Below are positions 38,513-48,710 of a stretch of 64,000 nucleotides of DNA, piece by piece. Every line of letters starts with the position of its first letter. Positions within the stretch are counted from its first letter, which is position 1. Below the pieces are notes generated by a model, which did no database searches, had not been told where the DNA came from, and was given only the letters and a program-made list of their open reading frames with translations. Origin of the DNA: Candidatus Aminicenantota bacterium (GTDB lineage Bacteria > Acidobacteriota > Aminicenantia > Aminicenantales > Aminicenantaceae); the NCBI GenBank assembly GCA_016927475.1, contig JAFGMO010000007.1, positions 1 through 64,000 on the forward strand. The letters run 5' to 3'. The position numbers were made by a program, and so were the translations under genes.

Positions 38513-40063
38513 ATGAATCCAAAAATCCCTAAAAAAAACACGTCAATGGACCTGAAAAATACAATTGACAAGCTTGACAAAAAATACAAATTTTCTAAAG
38601 AAAAACTTGGCCGAACATTAACTGAATTACATGAACGGGAAACTGAACTTACAGCCATTCTGGATTCTGCGACAGCTGTATTTGAGAAAACGACTTTTGA
38701 AGCGGCCGCCCGGGAAATCTTTCATTCATGCAAAAAACTTTTAGGCGGTGATTCCGGTTACGTAGCCCTTATAAACAGAAAAGGAGATGAAAATGAGGTT
38801 TTATTCCTTGACCAGGGCCCTTATGAGTGCAGCGTAAATCCCGATCTTCCCATGCCGATCAGAGGACTGAGAGGAGAAGCCTATAAACACGGGAAGGTCA
38901 TATATGATAACAACTTCTCTCAAAGCGCCTTCATGAAATATATCCCTGAAGGACATTCGCAACTGAAAAATGTTTTGTTTTCCCCTTTAAATTTGCACGG
39001 GAAAACCATGGGCATCATGGGGCTGGCCAATAAACCGGGAGGATTCAACGACAATGACGCAAGATTGGCCAAAACATTCGGTGAGCTCGCGGCCATCGCT
39101 CTACTTAACAGCAAGAACATCGACCAATTGAGAGCCCTCCATGCCGGTGTGCAGCAGTTGCAAAGATGTGAGTCGGAAGTTGAATTCTGGCAGACGGCTA
39201 TGAAGGTCACTCAAGATATCCTTGATTTTGATTGTTGCGTCTTTTATAGCTTTGAACATAATAAGCTGACACCCAAAAATGTCTTCCCGAGTGATTTTTC
39301 CGGAAAGGTAAAATCCTATCCAAAAGGACAAGGACTGACTGGAACCTCCATTGAAAAAATGAAAACCATCCGGGGAAACGACTTCAGTGCTTGGAAAGAT
39401 GAGAAAAAAAACCTGGGTTATCGATTAAACTCCTATATGAGTGTCCCCATAGGAGAATTAGGAGTGTTTACGGTATATTCCTCTTACAAAAATGAATATA
39501 ACGAACGGTCAACAGAGCTCGCTGAAATTTTGGCGGGACATCTAAACGAAGAACTGAAGCGCATCCGGTTGGAAAAAAAGCTGAAAAAGCAGGCCATACA
39601 CGACTCTCTAACCGGCTTGTACAACCGCTACTATTTCAACCAGATCATTGACAAAGAAGTCAAACGGGCGAAAAGATACCACAATCCGATTGGCCTGATC
39701 ATGATCGACATCAACCGGTTTAAAGAAATCAACGATTCTTATTCACACTTGACCGGAGATAAAGTTTTGATGGGAGTTGCCAAAATACTTGAAAAAAGTG
39801 TCCGCGGTTCCGATACGATTATCAGGTTTGGAGGTGATGAATTCCTCGTCATTCTTCCTGAAACGAAAGACAAAGCGCAGCAGATAATAAACCGCATCAA
39901 AGACAATCTGAAAAAATGGAACAAGGAACAAACATTGACCGGTTTCCCTATTGATCTGGCGATAGGGGTCGCATTTTATGACCCGATCAAAAAGGATAAA
40001 ATAAAAGACTGCCTCAAAAATGCGGACAATATCATGTATGAAGACAAGAGAAAGTCCGGTTGA
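38513..40063 (+). CDS. GAF-domain diguanylate cyclase
   Basis: Two GAF-like regions; C-term DSLTGLYNRYYFNQIIDKEV...RFGGDEFLVILPET. Confidence 0.9.
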   Translation: MNPKIPKKNTSMDLKNTIDKLDKKYKFSKEKLGRTLTELHERETELTAILDSATAVFEKTTFEAAAREIFHSCKKLLGGDSGYVALINRKGDENEVLFLDQGPYECSVNPDLPMPIRGLRGEAYKHGKVIYDNNFSQSAFMKYIPEGHSQLKNVLFSPLNLHGKTMGIMGLANKPGGFNDNDARLAKTFGELAAIALLNSKNIDQLRALHAGVQQLQRCESEVEFWQTAMKVTQDILDFDCCVFYSFEHNKLTPKNVFPSDFSGKVKSYPKGQGLTGTSIEKMKTIRGNDFSAWKDEKKNLGYRLNSYMSVPIGELGVFTVYSSYKNEYNERSTELAEILAGHLNEELKRIRLEKKLKKQAIHDSLTGLYNRYYFNQIIDKEVKRAKRYHNPIGLIMIDINRFKEINDSYSHLTGDKVLMGVAKILEKSVRGSDTIIRFGGDEFLVILPETKDKAQQIINRIKDNLKKWNKEQTLTGFPIDLAIGVAFYDPIKKDKIKDCLKNADNIMYEDKRKSG

Positions 40064-40135
40064 CGGGACAAGGGATAGCTGTTAAGATTTTCTTCGTTCG
40101 AAAACATCATTCGATAAAACCATGAATAGGGGAAT

Positions 40136-43100
40136 ATGATGCGTTACAAACACTTCTGCCTCATTATTATTTTTTCTATCGTATTTTTTCCCGTCTTCGC
40201 TGAGGAGGAAAACAGCGTCACTCAAAAAATCAGCCTCATCGAAAAAGCCGGTGACCTTGGCATCCATCGATGGGAATACTCGGCACAAGATATCAAACAA
40301 GAAGATTTAGCCGAACTGGATGAAACCGGATGGGTCGAGAAGGCAACCGGAGACTCTATCCGGGAAAAAGTCTTCTGGCTGAGGCAAAAGGTCACACTTC
40401 CCGATTTCCTGTTCATGAATGATTCCGGAGAAAAAACCGTAACGCTCTCCCTTAAGTTCAGGGGATTGGGAGTATTCAAAGGACGGTATTACTGCAACGG
40501 GAAGGAAATGGAAACCCTGGATCTTAAATTTGGCAACCAGTCATCGGAAGTCGAGCAAAAATTTCCTCTTAGGGAGAAAGCTCTTCCCGGAAGCATCATT
40601 CTTATTGCTTTTCGGTTGGAAAACATGGGAAAACTTCCCTTAGTCGGGAGAAATACCGTTGAACCCGGGACATATTTCCAGATTCAGGAAGCCCGGTTTG
40701 AGACGGCGGATATTGAAGAAATGGATCATCTTTTTTCCCGGTTCGTCCTGGACCTCAAAACGGGGAAAGCCCTTTTGGACCTCTCTCCTGAAGAAAATGT
40801 CCCCTCCTATAAAAAACGCCCCATATCTCCGGTTTACCGGGATTATGTTTCCAGCATGCCTTTTAAAGAGCTTCAACGGATATTCCAGGAAGCCCTGGCT
40901 GCATTTGACCCGGATGTTATTCGGCCGGGAAAAGCTTCCTCTTTAAAAACAGCCGTCTCCCGTTTTTATAAGAAGGTCAAACCCGTCTCCAAAATGGCGG
41001 AAGAATACACCTTTTATTTAACAGGCAATTCCCACATCGACCTGGCCTGGCTTTGGCGCTGGCGGGAAACCGTGGAGGTTGCCAAGGAAACCTTCAGCAC
41101 CATCCTGGACAACATGGAAGATTATCAGGACATCGTGTACGCGCAGAGCCAAGCCCAGGCTTATAAATGGATGGAAGAATATTACCCGGAGGTCTTTGAA
41201 CGCATAAAAAAAATGGTAGCCCGCGGCCGTTGGGAGATTGTCGGCGGGATGTGGGCCGAACCTGACTGCAACCTGATCGACGGCGAATCGTTTATCCGCC
41301 AGATTCTTTACGGAAAAAAGTATTTTTTGGAAAAATTCGGCGTCGATGTACGCACCGGCTGGAATCCCGATTCCTTCGGCTATAACTGGAACATGCCCCA
41401 ATTTTTCACCAAAAGCGGCTTTAACTCCTTCATCACCCAAAAAATCAGCTGGAACGATACAACCGTTTTCCCCTATTTCCTTTTCCAATGGGAAGGAGTG
41501 GATGGTTCCCGAATTTTAACCTATTTCCCACCAACGGGATATGTCGGCCGGATTCGGGCGGAAAGAATCAATCCGGGTCTTAAAAATTTTGAAAGAAACA
41601 CAGGCATGAAGGACGTTCTCATCCTCTACGGACTGGGAAATCATGGTGGAGGCCCCAACCGTGAAATGCTCGACCGGGCCAAACAATACAAGCAACAAAA
41701 TATCTTTCCCAGAATGAAACATTCATCGGCTTCCGAATATCTGGAACATATTCGGAAAAAAACGGAAAATTCTCTCCCGGTTTGGAAAGATGAGCTTTAT
41801 CTGGAATACCACCGGGGAACTTTTACAACTCAAGCTGAAACAAAAAAATTCAACAGAAAATCGGAAGTGCTTCTTGGTAACACCGAGAAAATTTCATCAT
41901 TGGCCTATTTCTTGGGAAATCCCTATGATTCGGAAGAGCTGAAATCCGCCTGGGAAAAAGTCTTGATGAACCAGTTCCATGACATTCTACCGGGCTCGAG
42001 TATCACTCCCGTATACAGGGACGCCCGCCTTTCCTATAAGGAAGCCATGTCTTCCACCGGAAATGTTCTTGAAAAAAGCCTGGATTTTCTTTCCCAGCAG
42101 GTTGATACAACAGCGGGCGGAAATGGAACACCTTTACTTGTCTTCAACACCCTTTCCTGGAACCGCGACGGCCTTGTCCAAACATCTCTTCTTCAGGATC
42201 CTCCCAACGTCCGGGTTTTGGACCCATCCGGACATGAGGTCGCATCCCAAATCATCAATGAAAAAGGCCGAAAGGACATTTCCTTCATCGCGGAAGATGT
42301 TCCAGCTATGGGGTATAAAGTATATACATTGGAAAAAGCTTCCCCTGCAGAACTCTCTTCTTCCCTCCAAGCAGGACCAAACAGCCTGGAAAACCGGTAT
42401 TTCAAGGTCACCCTTCATCCGGAAAGCGGAAATATCTGCAGCATCTTCGATAAAATCCATAAAAAAGAGATCTTGGCTCCTGAAGCAGCCGGAAACCAGC
42501 TTCAGCTTTTTGAAGACATTCCTTCTTATTGGGATGCCTGGAATATCGGCTATACTGGGCGTCAATGGATGCTGGATAAAGCAGACAGCATTGAGCCGGG
42601 AGCCAAGGGGCCGGTTAAAATATCACTTGTGGTCAAGAAAAGCTTTTTAGGCCTTTCCAAGTCCAGGCGGGATCCTACCTCTTCTTTTCCGTCATCCTTT
42701 TTTTCACAGGAAATCATTCTCTGGAAAGATATCCCGCGCATCGATATCCGGATGGAAGTGGACTGGTGGGAAGACCATGTATTGCTTAAAGTCGCTTTTC
42801 CGGTGGATATAAGATCAGGAAAAGCCACTTATGAAATTCCTTTTGCCGCCATAGAGAGGCCGACTGGAAGAAACACACCCTGGGAAAAAGCCCGGTTCGA
42901 AGTCCCGGCTATCCGCTGGGCCGACTTGTCCCACAGCGGGTACGGCATCAGCCTGCTGAACGATTCCAAATACGGACACGACATCAAAGATAATATCATC
43001 CGGCTTACACTCCTCCGGTCCCCAAGCAATCCCGATCCCGTAGCAGATAGAGGACGGCATGAATTTTCCTACGCCCTCTATCCTCATAAAGGAGACTGGA

Positions 43101-43471
43101 AAACCGCCGGTACGGTCTTAAAAGGATATGAATTTAACGTCCCCCTTTTGAGCCTGCAGATTAAATCCAGCAAAGGAACAATGCCGCCCGAATTTTCATT
43201 TCTCAGGGCAGATCCAGCAAACATTATCTGCGCAGCCATCAAAAAAGCGGAAGACAGGGATACAGTGATATTGAGATTGTATGAATCCCGTGGAGAAAAA
43301 ACAAAAGCCAGTTTGAGTGTTCTCGGTCATCCGAAAAAAATATACGAGCTGAACCTGATGGAAAAAAGAAAAGGCGCCGTCTCTAATAACGGAACCATAA
43401 TGAATCTTACATTCGGGCCTTTTGAAATCAAAACTATTGAATTGGAATATGGAGAGCGGCCTTGGCGGTAA
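40136..43471 (+). CDS. glycoside hydrolase family 38 alpha-mannosidase, secreted
   Basis: LTGNSHIDLAWLWRWRETVEV...GGMWAEPDCNLIDGESFIRQILYGKKYF...GWNPDSFGYNWNMPQ. Confidence 0.92.
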   Translation: MMRYKHFCLIIIFSIVFFPVFAEEENSVTQKISLIEKAGDLGIHRWEYSAQDIKQEDLAELDETGWVEKATGDSIREKVFWLRQKVTLPDFLFMNDSGEKTVTLSLKFRGLGVFKGRYYCNGKEMETLDLKFGNQSSEVEQKFPLREKALPGSIILIAFRLENMGKLPLVGRNTVEPGTYFQIQEARFETADIEEMDHLFSRFVLDLKTGKALLDLSPEENVPSYKKRPISPVYRDYVSSMPFKELQRIFQEALAAFDPDVIRPGKASSLKTAVSRFYKKVKPVSKMAEEYTFYLTGNSHIDLAWLWRWRETVEVAKETFSTILDNMEDYQDIVYAQSQAQAYKWMEEYYPEVFERIKKMVARGRWEIVGGMWAEPDCNLIDGESFIRQILYGKKYFLEKFGVDVRTGWNPDSFGYNWNMPQFFTKSGFNSFITQKISWNDTTVFPYFLFQWEGVDGSRILTYFPPTGYVGRIRAERINPGLKNFERNTGMKDVLILYGLGNHGGGPNREMLDRAKQYKQQNIFPRMKHSSASEYLEHIRKKTENSLPVWKDELYLEYHRGTFTTQAETKKFNRKSEVLLGNTEKISSLAYFLGNPYDSEELKSAWEKVLMNQFHDILPGSSITPVYRDARLSYKEAMSSTGNVLEKSLDFLSQQVDTTAGGNGTPLLVFNTLSWNRDGLVQTSLLQDPPNVRVLDPSGHEVASQIINEKGRKDISFIAEDVPAMGYKVYTLEKASPAELSSSLQAGPNSLENRYFKVTLHPESGNICSIFDKIHKKEILAPEAAGNQLQLFEDIPSYWDAWNIGYTGRQWMLDKADSIEPGAKGPVKISLVVKKSFLGLSKSRRDPTSSFPSSFFSQEIILWKDIPRIDIRMEVDWWEDHVLLKVAFPVDIRSGKATYEIPFAAIERPTGRNTPWEKARFEVPAIRWADLSHSGYGISLLNDSKYGHDIKDNIIRLTLLRSPSNPDPVADRGRHEFSYALYPHKGDWKTAGTVLKGYEFNVPLLSLQIKSSKGTMPPEFSFLRADPANIICAAIKKAEDRDTVILRLYESRGEKTKASLSVLGHPKKIYELNLMEKRKGAVSNNGTIMNLTFGPFEIKTIELEYGERPWR

Positions 43472-43683
43472 AAAACCGAAAAAAATTCCGAACGTCATTT
43501 CTCACATATATAAACCTGTGTTATCAACAAGCCGAGGATTAAGGCAGGGCCGGTTGACGCAAAAAAAGGGCGCGCCGAAGCGAGGAGCCGGCCTGTAAGA
43601 ATGCAGGTTAATCGATAAAATAAAAAAGGTTAACCTGAATGTTTCAGGGAGGAATAATTCAGTAATAAAGGAGGTACGACAAA

Positions 43684-44886
43684 ATGACTATCAGAAAGAT
43701 AACGGTTGGCTTTTTCCTCATTGTTTTCTTGGCCCTCGGGGCCTATTCGCAGGAAATCGACCTCATCAACCGGGCAAATCAGGCAAAATGGACAAATTCC
43801 GCCAGCATATCTATTCCCTTTGGAGCGGACGGTCAAGCCAACGGAAGCGTTAAGCACACCAACAACGCCCGTCTCGAAGACAACAAAACTTATCCCAGGA
43901 TCTTGTTCACCCATCCCAATTGGGCACAAAACGGGATGATGATAGGCAGTTTTGAGAACATCAGCATTCCCAGTACAGGCGGCAGAATTTATATAGCCGG
44001 AGGCTTCATGGAAGGAGCTTCAGGAACAGATGGCGTTACCTTTTCAGCCAGCTTCATCGCACCAAACCAGCTCGACAGACAGCAAAATCAGCTTCGCAGA
44101 CGGCAAACCCGCTTTACAAAAAGAGAAGCCATGGAGGGTGTCAACCTGGCCAAATTCACGGCACGATATGACGGCCGCATCGACCGGGTTGAAGGAGACC
44201 TTTCGAGTATCGCGGGACAAACAGGAACCATTATTCTCAGCGTGAACGCCGGGAACAACGCCAACAGCGATTGGGCGGTATGGACGGAAGCCCGTCTGGT
44301 ACTGGGGGGAGGAACAACACCAACACCTAAGCCTGTTCAACCGGATCAACCCCAACCAGCCGGAAGAACGGATGTAAGGATGGTCGGTGCGATCAAGGAA
44401 CACAGCAGCAGGATCGAACACAGCCTGTTGAGTCCCAACGGCCGCTATCTTTTAACCATAGATGCCGGCCGGACGGCGATGATCTGGCAGCTCCCTTCAG
44501 GAAAAGAAATCCTGACTTTTGGGGCACAATATTCCAATCCCCCCGCTTTCAGTAGCGATTCGCGGCATGTCGCCGTCGGAACGGGAAATGGAACCGTGGA
44601 AATCTGGGATGTGAGCAGAGAAAATAGAACTCAAACTCTGCACGGGCATTCCGGCCGGGTGCATTCGGCCCGATTCAGCCCCAACGGCAGTTATCTCGTC
44701 ACAGCCGGAGCCGACGGTTCAGCCAGAGTATGGGATATTCGAAGCGGACAGGAAATAGCCCTCATCAGACATTCCGACCGACGCGGAATAGCTGTTTATT
44801 CGGCTTTATTTATGGCGGACGGACGCCGGATTATCACTTCAGGTGAAGATGGTGTTTCCAGAATTTGGGAAGTGAATCTCCGGTAA
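43684..44886 (+). CDS. secreted WD40-repeat protein
   Basis: Signal peptide; HSSRIEHSLLSPNGRYLLT..., GHSGRVHSARFSPNGSYLVTAGADGSARVWDIRSGQEI. Confidence 0.82.
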   Translation: MTIRKITVGFFLIVFLALGAYSQEIDLINRANQAKWTNSASISIPFGADGQANGSVKHTNNARLEDNKTYPRILFTHPNWAQNGMMIGSFENISIPSTGGRIYIAGGFMEGASGTDGVTFSASFIAPNQLDRQQNQLRRRQTRFTKREAMEGVNLAKFTARYDGRIDRVEGDLSSIAGQTGTIILSVNAGNNANSDWAVWTEARLVLGGGTTPTPKPVQPDQPQPAGRTDVRMVGAIKEHSSRIEHSLLSPNGRYLLTIDAGRTAMIWQLPSGKEILTFGAQYSNPPAFSSDSRHVAVGTGNGTVEIWDVSRENRTQTLHGHSGRVHSARFSPNGSYLVTAGADGSARVWDIRSGQEIALIRHSDRRGIAVYSALFMADGRRIITSGEDGVSRIWEVNLR

Positions 44887-45761
44887 CGGCCTCAATGCGG
44901 TTCAAGAATATTCCCCTGGTTCTCTTTCTTTTCGCCTTCATAACCGGAATGGGAGGGACACCGGAACTTTCTCCCGCTCTCCCCTTTTTACAACAGCAAA
45001 GGATTCAGCCCAACCCGACAAAAAAACTCATTTCCGTTAGAAACCAAACGAAAGAAATCGTGCATTATTCCATGAAAGCCATCAACCGGGTGGGTGAACC
45101 TGACGAGAAAAATCTTGAACCCGGTGCCGTTGATCAATACTTTTCCTATGTTCCCATGGATATTTTTTTCACCAACAATCAAGGAAAAAAGTATAAATAC
45201 CGCCTGGGACTGGGAATGGCCTATTCCTTTCGCTACGATGAAAACGATGATCTAGGCCTATATGAAGGAGCTCACGGCCGGACAGATTCCGAAGACCTGG
45301 CCCCATTCGTTCCCACTCCCTTCTTCGTTATCGAAAGAATGCTCTTAATGGCCGAGGTGGATAAGAAAGATATTATCTACGACTTGGGCTGCGGCGATGG
45401 TCGTATTGTCATCAAAGCAGCAAAAAAATATGGAGCTAAAGGGGTTGGCATCGATATCGTCCCTGAAAGAATCAAAGAGGCACGGGCCTACGCCAAACTA
45501 ACAGGAGTATCCCATCTGGTCACCTTTCGGCAGCAGGACGTTATGAAATCCAACTTTTCGGAAGCAACGATCGTCTGTTTATACCTGCTACCCGAGTCCA
45601 ATGCTCTTCTCGTCCCCCTCTTCGAAGAACAACTCAAACCGGGAACATTGGTGTTATCACATAATTATCACATCCCGGGATGGGAACATAAAGAAATCGA
45701 CTATGCGGAGCTGGTGAGCCTCCAAGGAGAAGAGCACTCGATATATCTGTATAAAAAATAG
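44865..45761 (+). CDS. SAM-dependent methyltransferase-fold protein with N-terminal signal sequence
   Basis: N-terminal hydrophobic leader (true start probably MRFKN); VPTPFFVIERMLLMAEVDKKDIIYDLGCGDGRIVIKAAKKYGAKGVGIDI. Confidence 0.8.
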   Translation: MGSESPVTASMRFKNIPLVLFLFAFITGMGGTPELSPALPFLQQQRIQPNPTKKLISVRNQTKEIVHYSMKAINRVGEPDEKNLEPGAVDQYFSYVPMDIFFTNNQGKKYKYRLGLGMAYSFRYDENDDLGLYEGAHGRTDSEDLAPFVPTPFFVIERMLLMAEVDKKDIIYDLGCGDGRIVIKAAKKYGAKGVGIDIVPERIKEARAYAKLTGVSHLVTFRQQDVMKSNFSEATIVCLYLLPESNALLVPLFEEQLKPGTLVLSHNYHIPGWEHKEIDYAELVSLQGEEHSIYLYKK

Positions 45762-45836
45762 CGCCCCCGACGGGATTTGAACCCGTGTTGCCGCCTTGAA
45801 AGGGCGGTGTCCTCAACCAAGCTAGACGACAGGGGC
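45762..45836 (-). tRNA. tRNA-Glu(TTC)
   Basis: Reverse strand GCCCCTG-TCGTCTAG...CCGCC-CTTTCAA-GGCGG...ACGGG-TTCAAAT-CCCGT-CGGGGGC; complete cloverleaf. Confidence 0.93.
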
Positions 45837-45844
45837 GCAACGTT

Positions 45845-45919
45845 TGGTGAGCCGTGCTGGACTCGAACCAGCGACACCCGGCTTAAAAGGCCGGTGCTCT
45901 CCCTCTGAGCTAACGGCCC
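45845..45919 (-). tRNA. tRNA-Lys(TTT), CCA encoded
   Basis: Reverse strand GGGCCGT-TAGCTCAGAGGGAGAGCA-CCGGC-CTTTTAA-GCCGG...CTGGTTCGAGTCCAG-ACGGCTC-A-CCA. Confidence 0.94.
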
Positions 45920-45991
45920 ACAAAAAAAGATTGTTTATTTATAAAAGAAAGTAATTAAAGAGTCAATATGTATTTCAGATAAACGGAAAAT

Positions 45992-46684
45992 TCAGCTAAG
46001 AACTTCGAATCTAACGATAATCCATCTTCCCCTGTGCGTTAGGTTCAACGTTTCGTCCTGGACTTCGTATCTTCTCATATAGATTTTGTAATTTTTAGAT
46101 TCACCTGACTTTGTATTTATTTTAACATCAACTGTTTTGAACTGAACTTCTCCATTAAAATCCCTGACGTTGGGAAGGTCTCCTGTTCCGAGTGAAAAGA
46201 TCGTGATTTCTTCTTCCCTGGCCGCGGCAGCTTTAGCTTCGTTGTAATCTTTCTGCATCTGCGAGTGTTTTTCTCTTTCTTCCTCATATTTTTTCTCCAT
46301 CTCGTCGACTTTACTGCGTGCCGCTCTTCGTGCTGCTGCTGTTCTGGCATATTTCAGCTCATCCTGAGCCGCATAGACAGCTTCTTGGGCATCGAGAGTG
46401 GGACCAACGTGTTCTTCCAGAGCTTTTTTTGTTTCTATCTCTTTTTTATTCAGTTCCGGCAGCGTAACAGGTTTGACAACCTCTTCAGCGACACTCAAGA
46501 TCTCCCAATTATCGACATTAATCTTGATCGGCTCCAAGGCCATAGTGGCCAGCGTTTGGTTGTCATTTAAAGTAACGGCATGAAAATATCTCTTTAGTAA
46601 GCCTTCTTCAGGTTTGGATGAACAACTCATGATGGCGAATAATAGAATAACAATGCCGGCTGCGGACAGATATTTTTTTGTCAT
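45992..46684 (-). CDS. lipoprotein with coiled-coil segment
   Basis: MTKKYLSAAGIVILLFAIMSCSSKPEEG (lipobox); Ala/Glu/Lys-rich helix RRAARSKVDEMEKKYEEEREKHSQMQKDYNEAKAAAAREEE. Confidence 0.75.
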   Translation of the reverse strand: MTKKYLSAAGIVILLFAIMSCSSKPEEGLLKRYFHAVTLNDNQTLATMALEPIKINVDNWEILSVAEEVVKPVTLPELNKKEIETKKALEEHVGPTLDAQEAVYAAQDELKYARTAAARRAARSKVDEMEKKYEEEREKHSQMQKDYNEAKAAAAREEEITIFSLGTGDLPNVRDFNGEVQFKTVDVKINTKSGESKNYKIYMRRYEVQDETLNLTHRGRWIIVRFEVLS

Positions 46685-46979
46685 TATTCCTCCTTGCTGT
46701 TGCGATAATTCAGTTTTTTTCAATTTTACTTTTTTTTCTGACAAAAAAGCAAGTTTAAATCAGATTAATTTATGAAAAGTATAAGCAATAATGATATTTC
46801 CTCACATCCAACCGGTTCCTAAGGATTTCCTTTGGTGAGTTTTGATCTTTCCAGAAATCAAAAAATAAGTTTTTTTTACCATTTATGTATGATTATTCCA
46901 AAAAATTCTTGATTTCCCGAACCTTCAAGCCCTTTAAGCCCTTCCATCTCTTTCTGAATTGTTTTTTTTACTTTTTTTG

Positions 46980-47008
46980 TTGACAAGAACATGATGTCCG
47001 ATTAGAAT
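46980..47008 (+). promoter_or_regulatory. sigma70-type promoter for the hdr/hydrogenase operon
   Basis: TTGACA (46980-46985), 17-nt spacer, TAGAAT (47003-47008). Confidence 0.55.
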
Positions 47009-47025
47009 CAAGGGTAATTATAAGG

Positions 47026-47045
47026 TATAGGTTATTATTCCTATA
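47026..47045. promoter_or_regulatory. palindromic operator candidate downstream of the promoter
   Basis: TATAGG-TTATTATT-CCTATA, 18 nt downstream of the -10 box. Confidence 0.4.
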
Positions 47046-47247
47046 GTTACAGTAATAATTATTGCAGGAAGATTTTTTTGTCTCTCATTCTCTTAGTCGC
47101 AAAGTTTTCTTTTGCCGAAACCTTATAGTCATCTTTATCTTAGAGGAGATTTATCAATTTCAAAAAAAGTTGAGTTTTCTCTCTCGCACAAACGTAAAAT
47201 CGCTTATCCCAAAATAATTTCAATTTTCTTTATTTGAAGGAGGATCC

Positions 47248-47829
47248 ATGAAAATCCAAGAAAAGGTTATCAATGAAGAAGATATGGATAGAACCTTTTT
47301 AAACGACATCAAAGAAGCATCCGGAAGTACTGAGATAGACATCTGTATCCAGTGTGGAACATGCAGCAGCTCTTGCCCTATGGCCGTCTACATGGATTAT
47401 ACACCCCGACAGATCATATCCATGGTCAAAAATGGAATGAGAGAAAATGTATTAAAAAGTTTCACCCCATGGCTCTGTGCTTCCTGCTACAGCTGCCAGG
47501 TCCGATGTCCCATGGATATCAATATTACCGATGTCATGTACGCCATCAAGAGAAAAGCTGTCGAGAAAAAAACATATCCATCCCGATTTGCTATTCCGGT
47601 CATGGACAAAGAAATGCATAAAATCCTCACCCATAACGGTCGAAGCTCTGAAGTACTCTTAATGCTCAAACTTTTCTTGAAAACGAGAAACCTTATTGGG
47701 CTTATCAAGATGGCACCTCTCGGCTTAAACCTATTCAAAACAGGGCGGATAGGCTTGAAAAAAGAGTCCATTAAAAATAAAAAACAACTGCGCCAAATCC
47801 TGAAAGCCGTAAAGGAGGAAAGCCAATGA
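47248..47829 (+). CDS. hdrC: heterodisulfide reductase subunit C-like (two 4Fe-4S)
   Basis: DICIQCGTCSSSCPMAVYMDYTPRQII...PWLCASCYSCQVRCPMDINITDVMYAIKR. Confidence 0.9.
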   Translation: MKIQEKVINEEDMDRTFLNDIKEASGSTEIDICIQCGTCSSSCPMAVYMDYTPRQIISMVKNGMRENVLKSFTPWLCASCYSCQVRCPMDINITDVMYAIKRKAVEKKTYPSRFAIPVMDKEMHKILTHNGRSSEVLLMLKLFLKTRNLIGLIKMAPLGLNLFKTGRIGLKKESIKNKKQLRQILKAVKEESQ

Positions 47830-48710
47830 GCGAATACATCTATTATCCGGGCTGTTCTCTCAAAACAAGCGGAAGACACTATGATGAATCGATAATCACT
47901 GTTTTCAAGGAACTTGGCATCGAACTGAAGGAACTGGATGATTGGAACTGCTGTGGAGCCACCGCATCTCCTTCCGTTGATGAGGCTAAAACATCCGCAA
48001 TTACTGGACGAGTCCTTGCCCTTGCCGAAAAATCGGGAAAAGACATCCTTGCGCCTTGCGCGGCTTGTTACATGAGTCTCAAAAAGTCGAAAAAATTCTT
48101 AGAAAATGGCTCCCAAAAAGCAGAAAAAATACTCAAAGCATTGGAGGATGCAGGTCTTCCCTACAAAGCAAATGTCAATGTCAAGCATCCTGTGGAAATC
48201 CTGACCAAAGAGATTGGAATGGGAAAGATAAAGGCTAAAGTAATCCGGAACCTCAATAATATCAAGATTGTGAATTACTATGGATGTCAAATCGTTCGGC
48301 CGTTCACTGAATTCGACGACCCCGATTACCCCACTCAAATGGATGATCTCATGGACGCTTTGGGCCTCGACGTTGTTGACTATTCTGCAAAAACCAAATG
48401 CTGCGGGGGAGCCTTAACAGCGAATCTTGAAGAGCCCGGCTTAAGGTTAAATTACATCCTGCTGAAAGAGGCCAAGAGAAAAGGGGCGGACGCCATCGTG
48501 ACTCTTTGCCCTCTCTGTTTGTTTAACCTGGAAATCACACAGAGGAAAATAACGAAAAAATATAAGGAAGAAGTCAAAATACCCGTTTTTTTCTTCAGCC
48601 AACTCATGGGGCTTTCCATGGGTATCCCGAAAGAAGATCTTGGTTTCTCCCGATCTATGATCCCGCTGAAAAAATTCTGGGAGAAGGTTGAAAATGGAGG
48701 ATCTAAATGA
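47826..48710 (+). CDS. hdrB: heterodisulfide reductase subunit B-like (two CCG domains)
   Basis: YYPGCSLKTSGRHYDES...WNCCGA...LAPCAACYMSLKK... NYYGCQIVRP...KTKCCGGAL...TLCPLCLFNLE. Confidence 0.92.
   Translation: MSEYIYYPGCSLKTSGRHYDESIITVFKELGIELKELDDWNCCGATASPSVDEAKTSAITGRVLALAEKSGKDILAPCAACYMSLKKSKKFLENGSQKAEKILKALEDAGLPYKANVNVKHPVEILTKEIGMGKIKAKVIRNLNNIKIVNYYGCQIVRPFTEFDDPDYPTQMDDLMDALGLDVVDYSAKTKCCGGALTANLEEPGLRLNYILLKEAKRKGADAIVTLCPLCLFNLEITQRKITKKYKEEVKIPVFFFSQLMGLSMGIPKEDLGFSRSMIPLKKFWEKVENGGSK

Noticed and set aside
46837-46862. TTTTGAT...ATCAAAA hairpin followed by T-run as a terminator
   Set aside because: Short AT-only stem in an AT-rich intergenic region with no upstream plus-strand gene to terminate.
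46745-47247. Sigma-54 (-24/-12) promoter for the hydrogenase operon
   Set aside because: No TGGCAC-N5-TTGC-like sequence was seen; a sigma70-type TTGACA/TAGAAT pair fits better.
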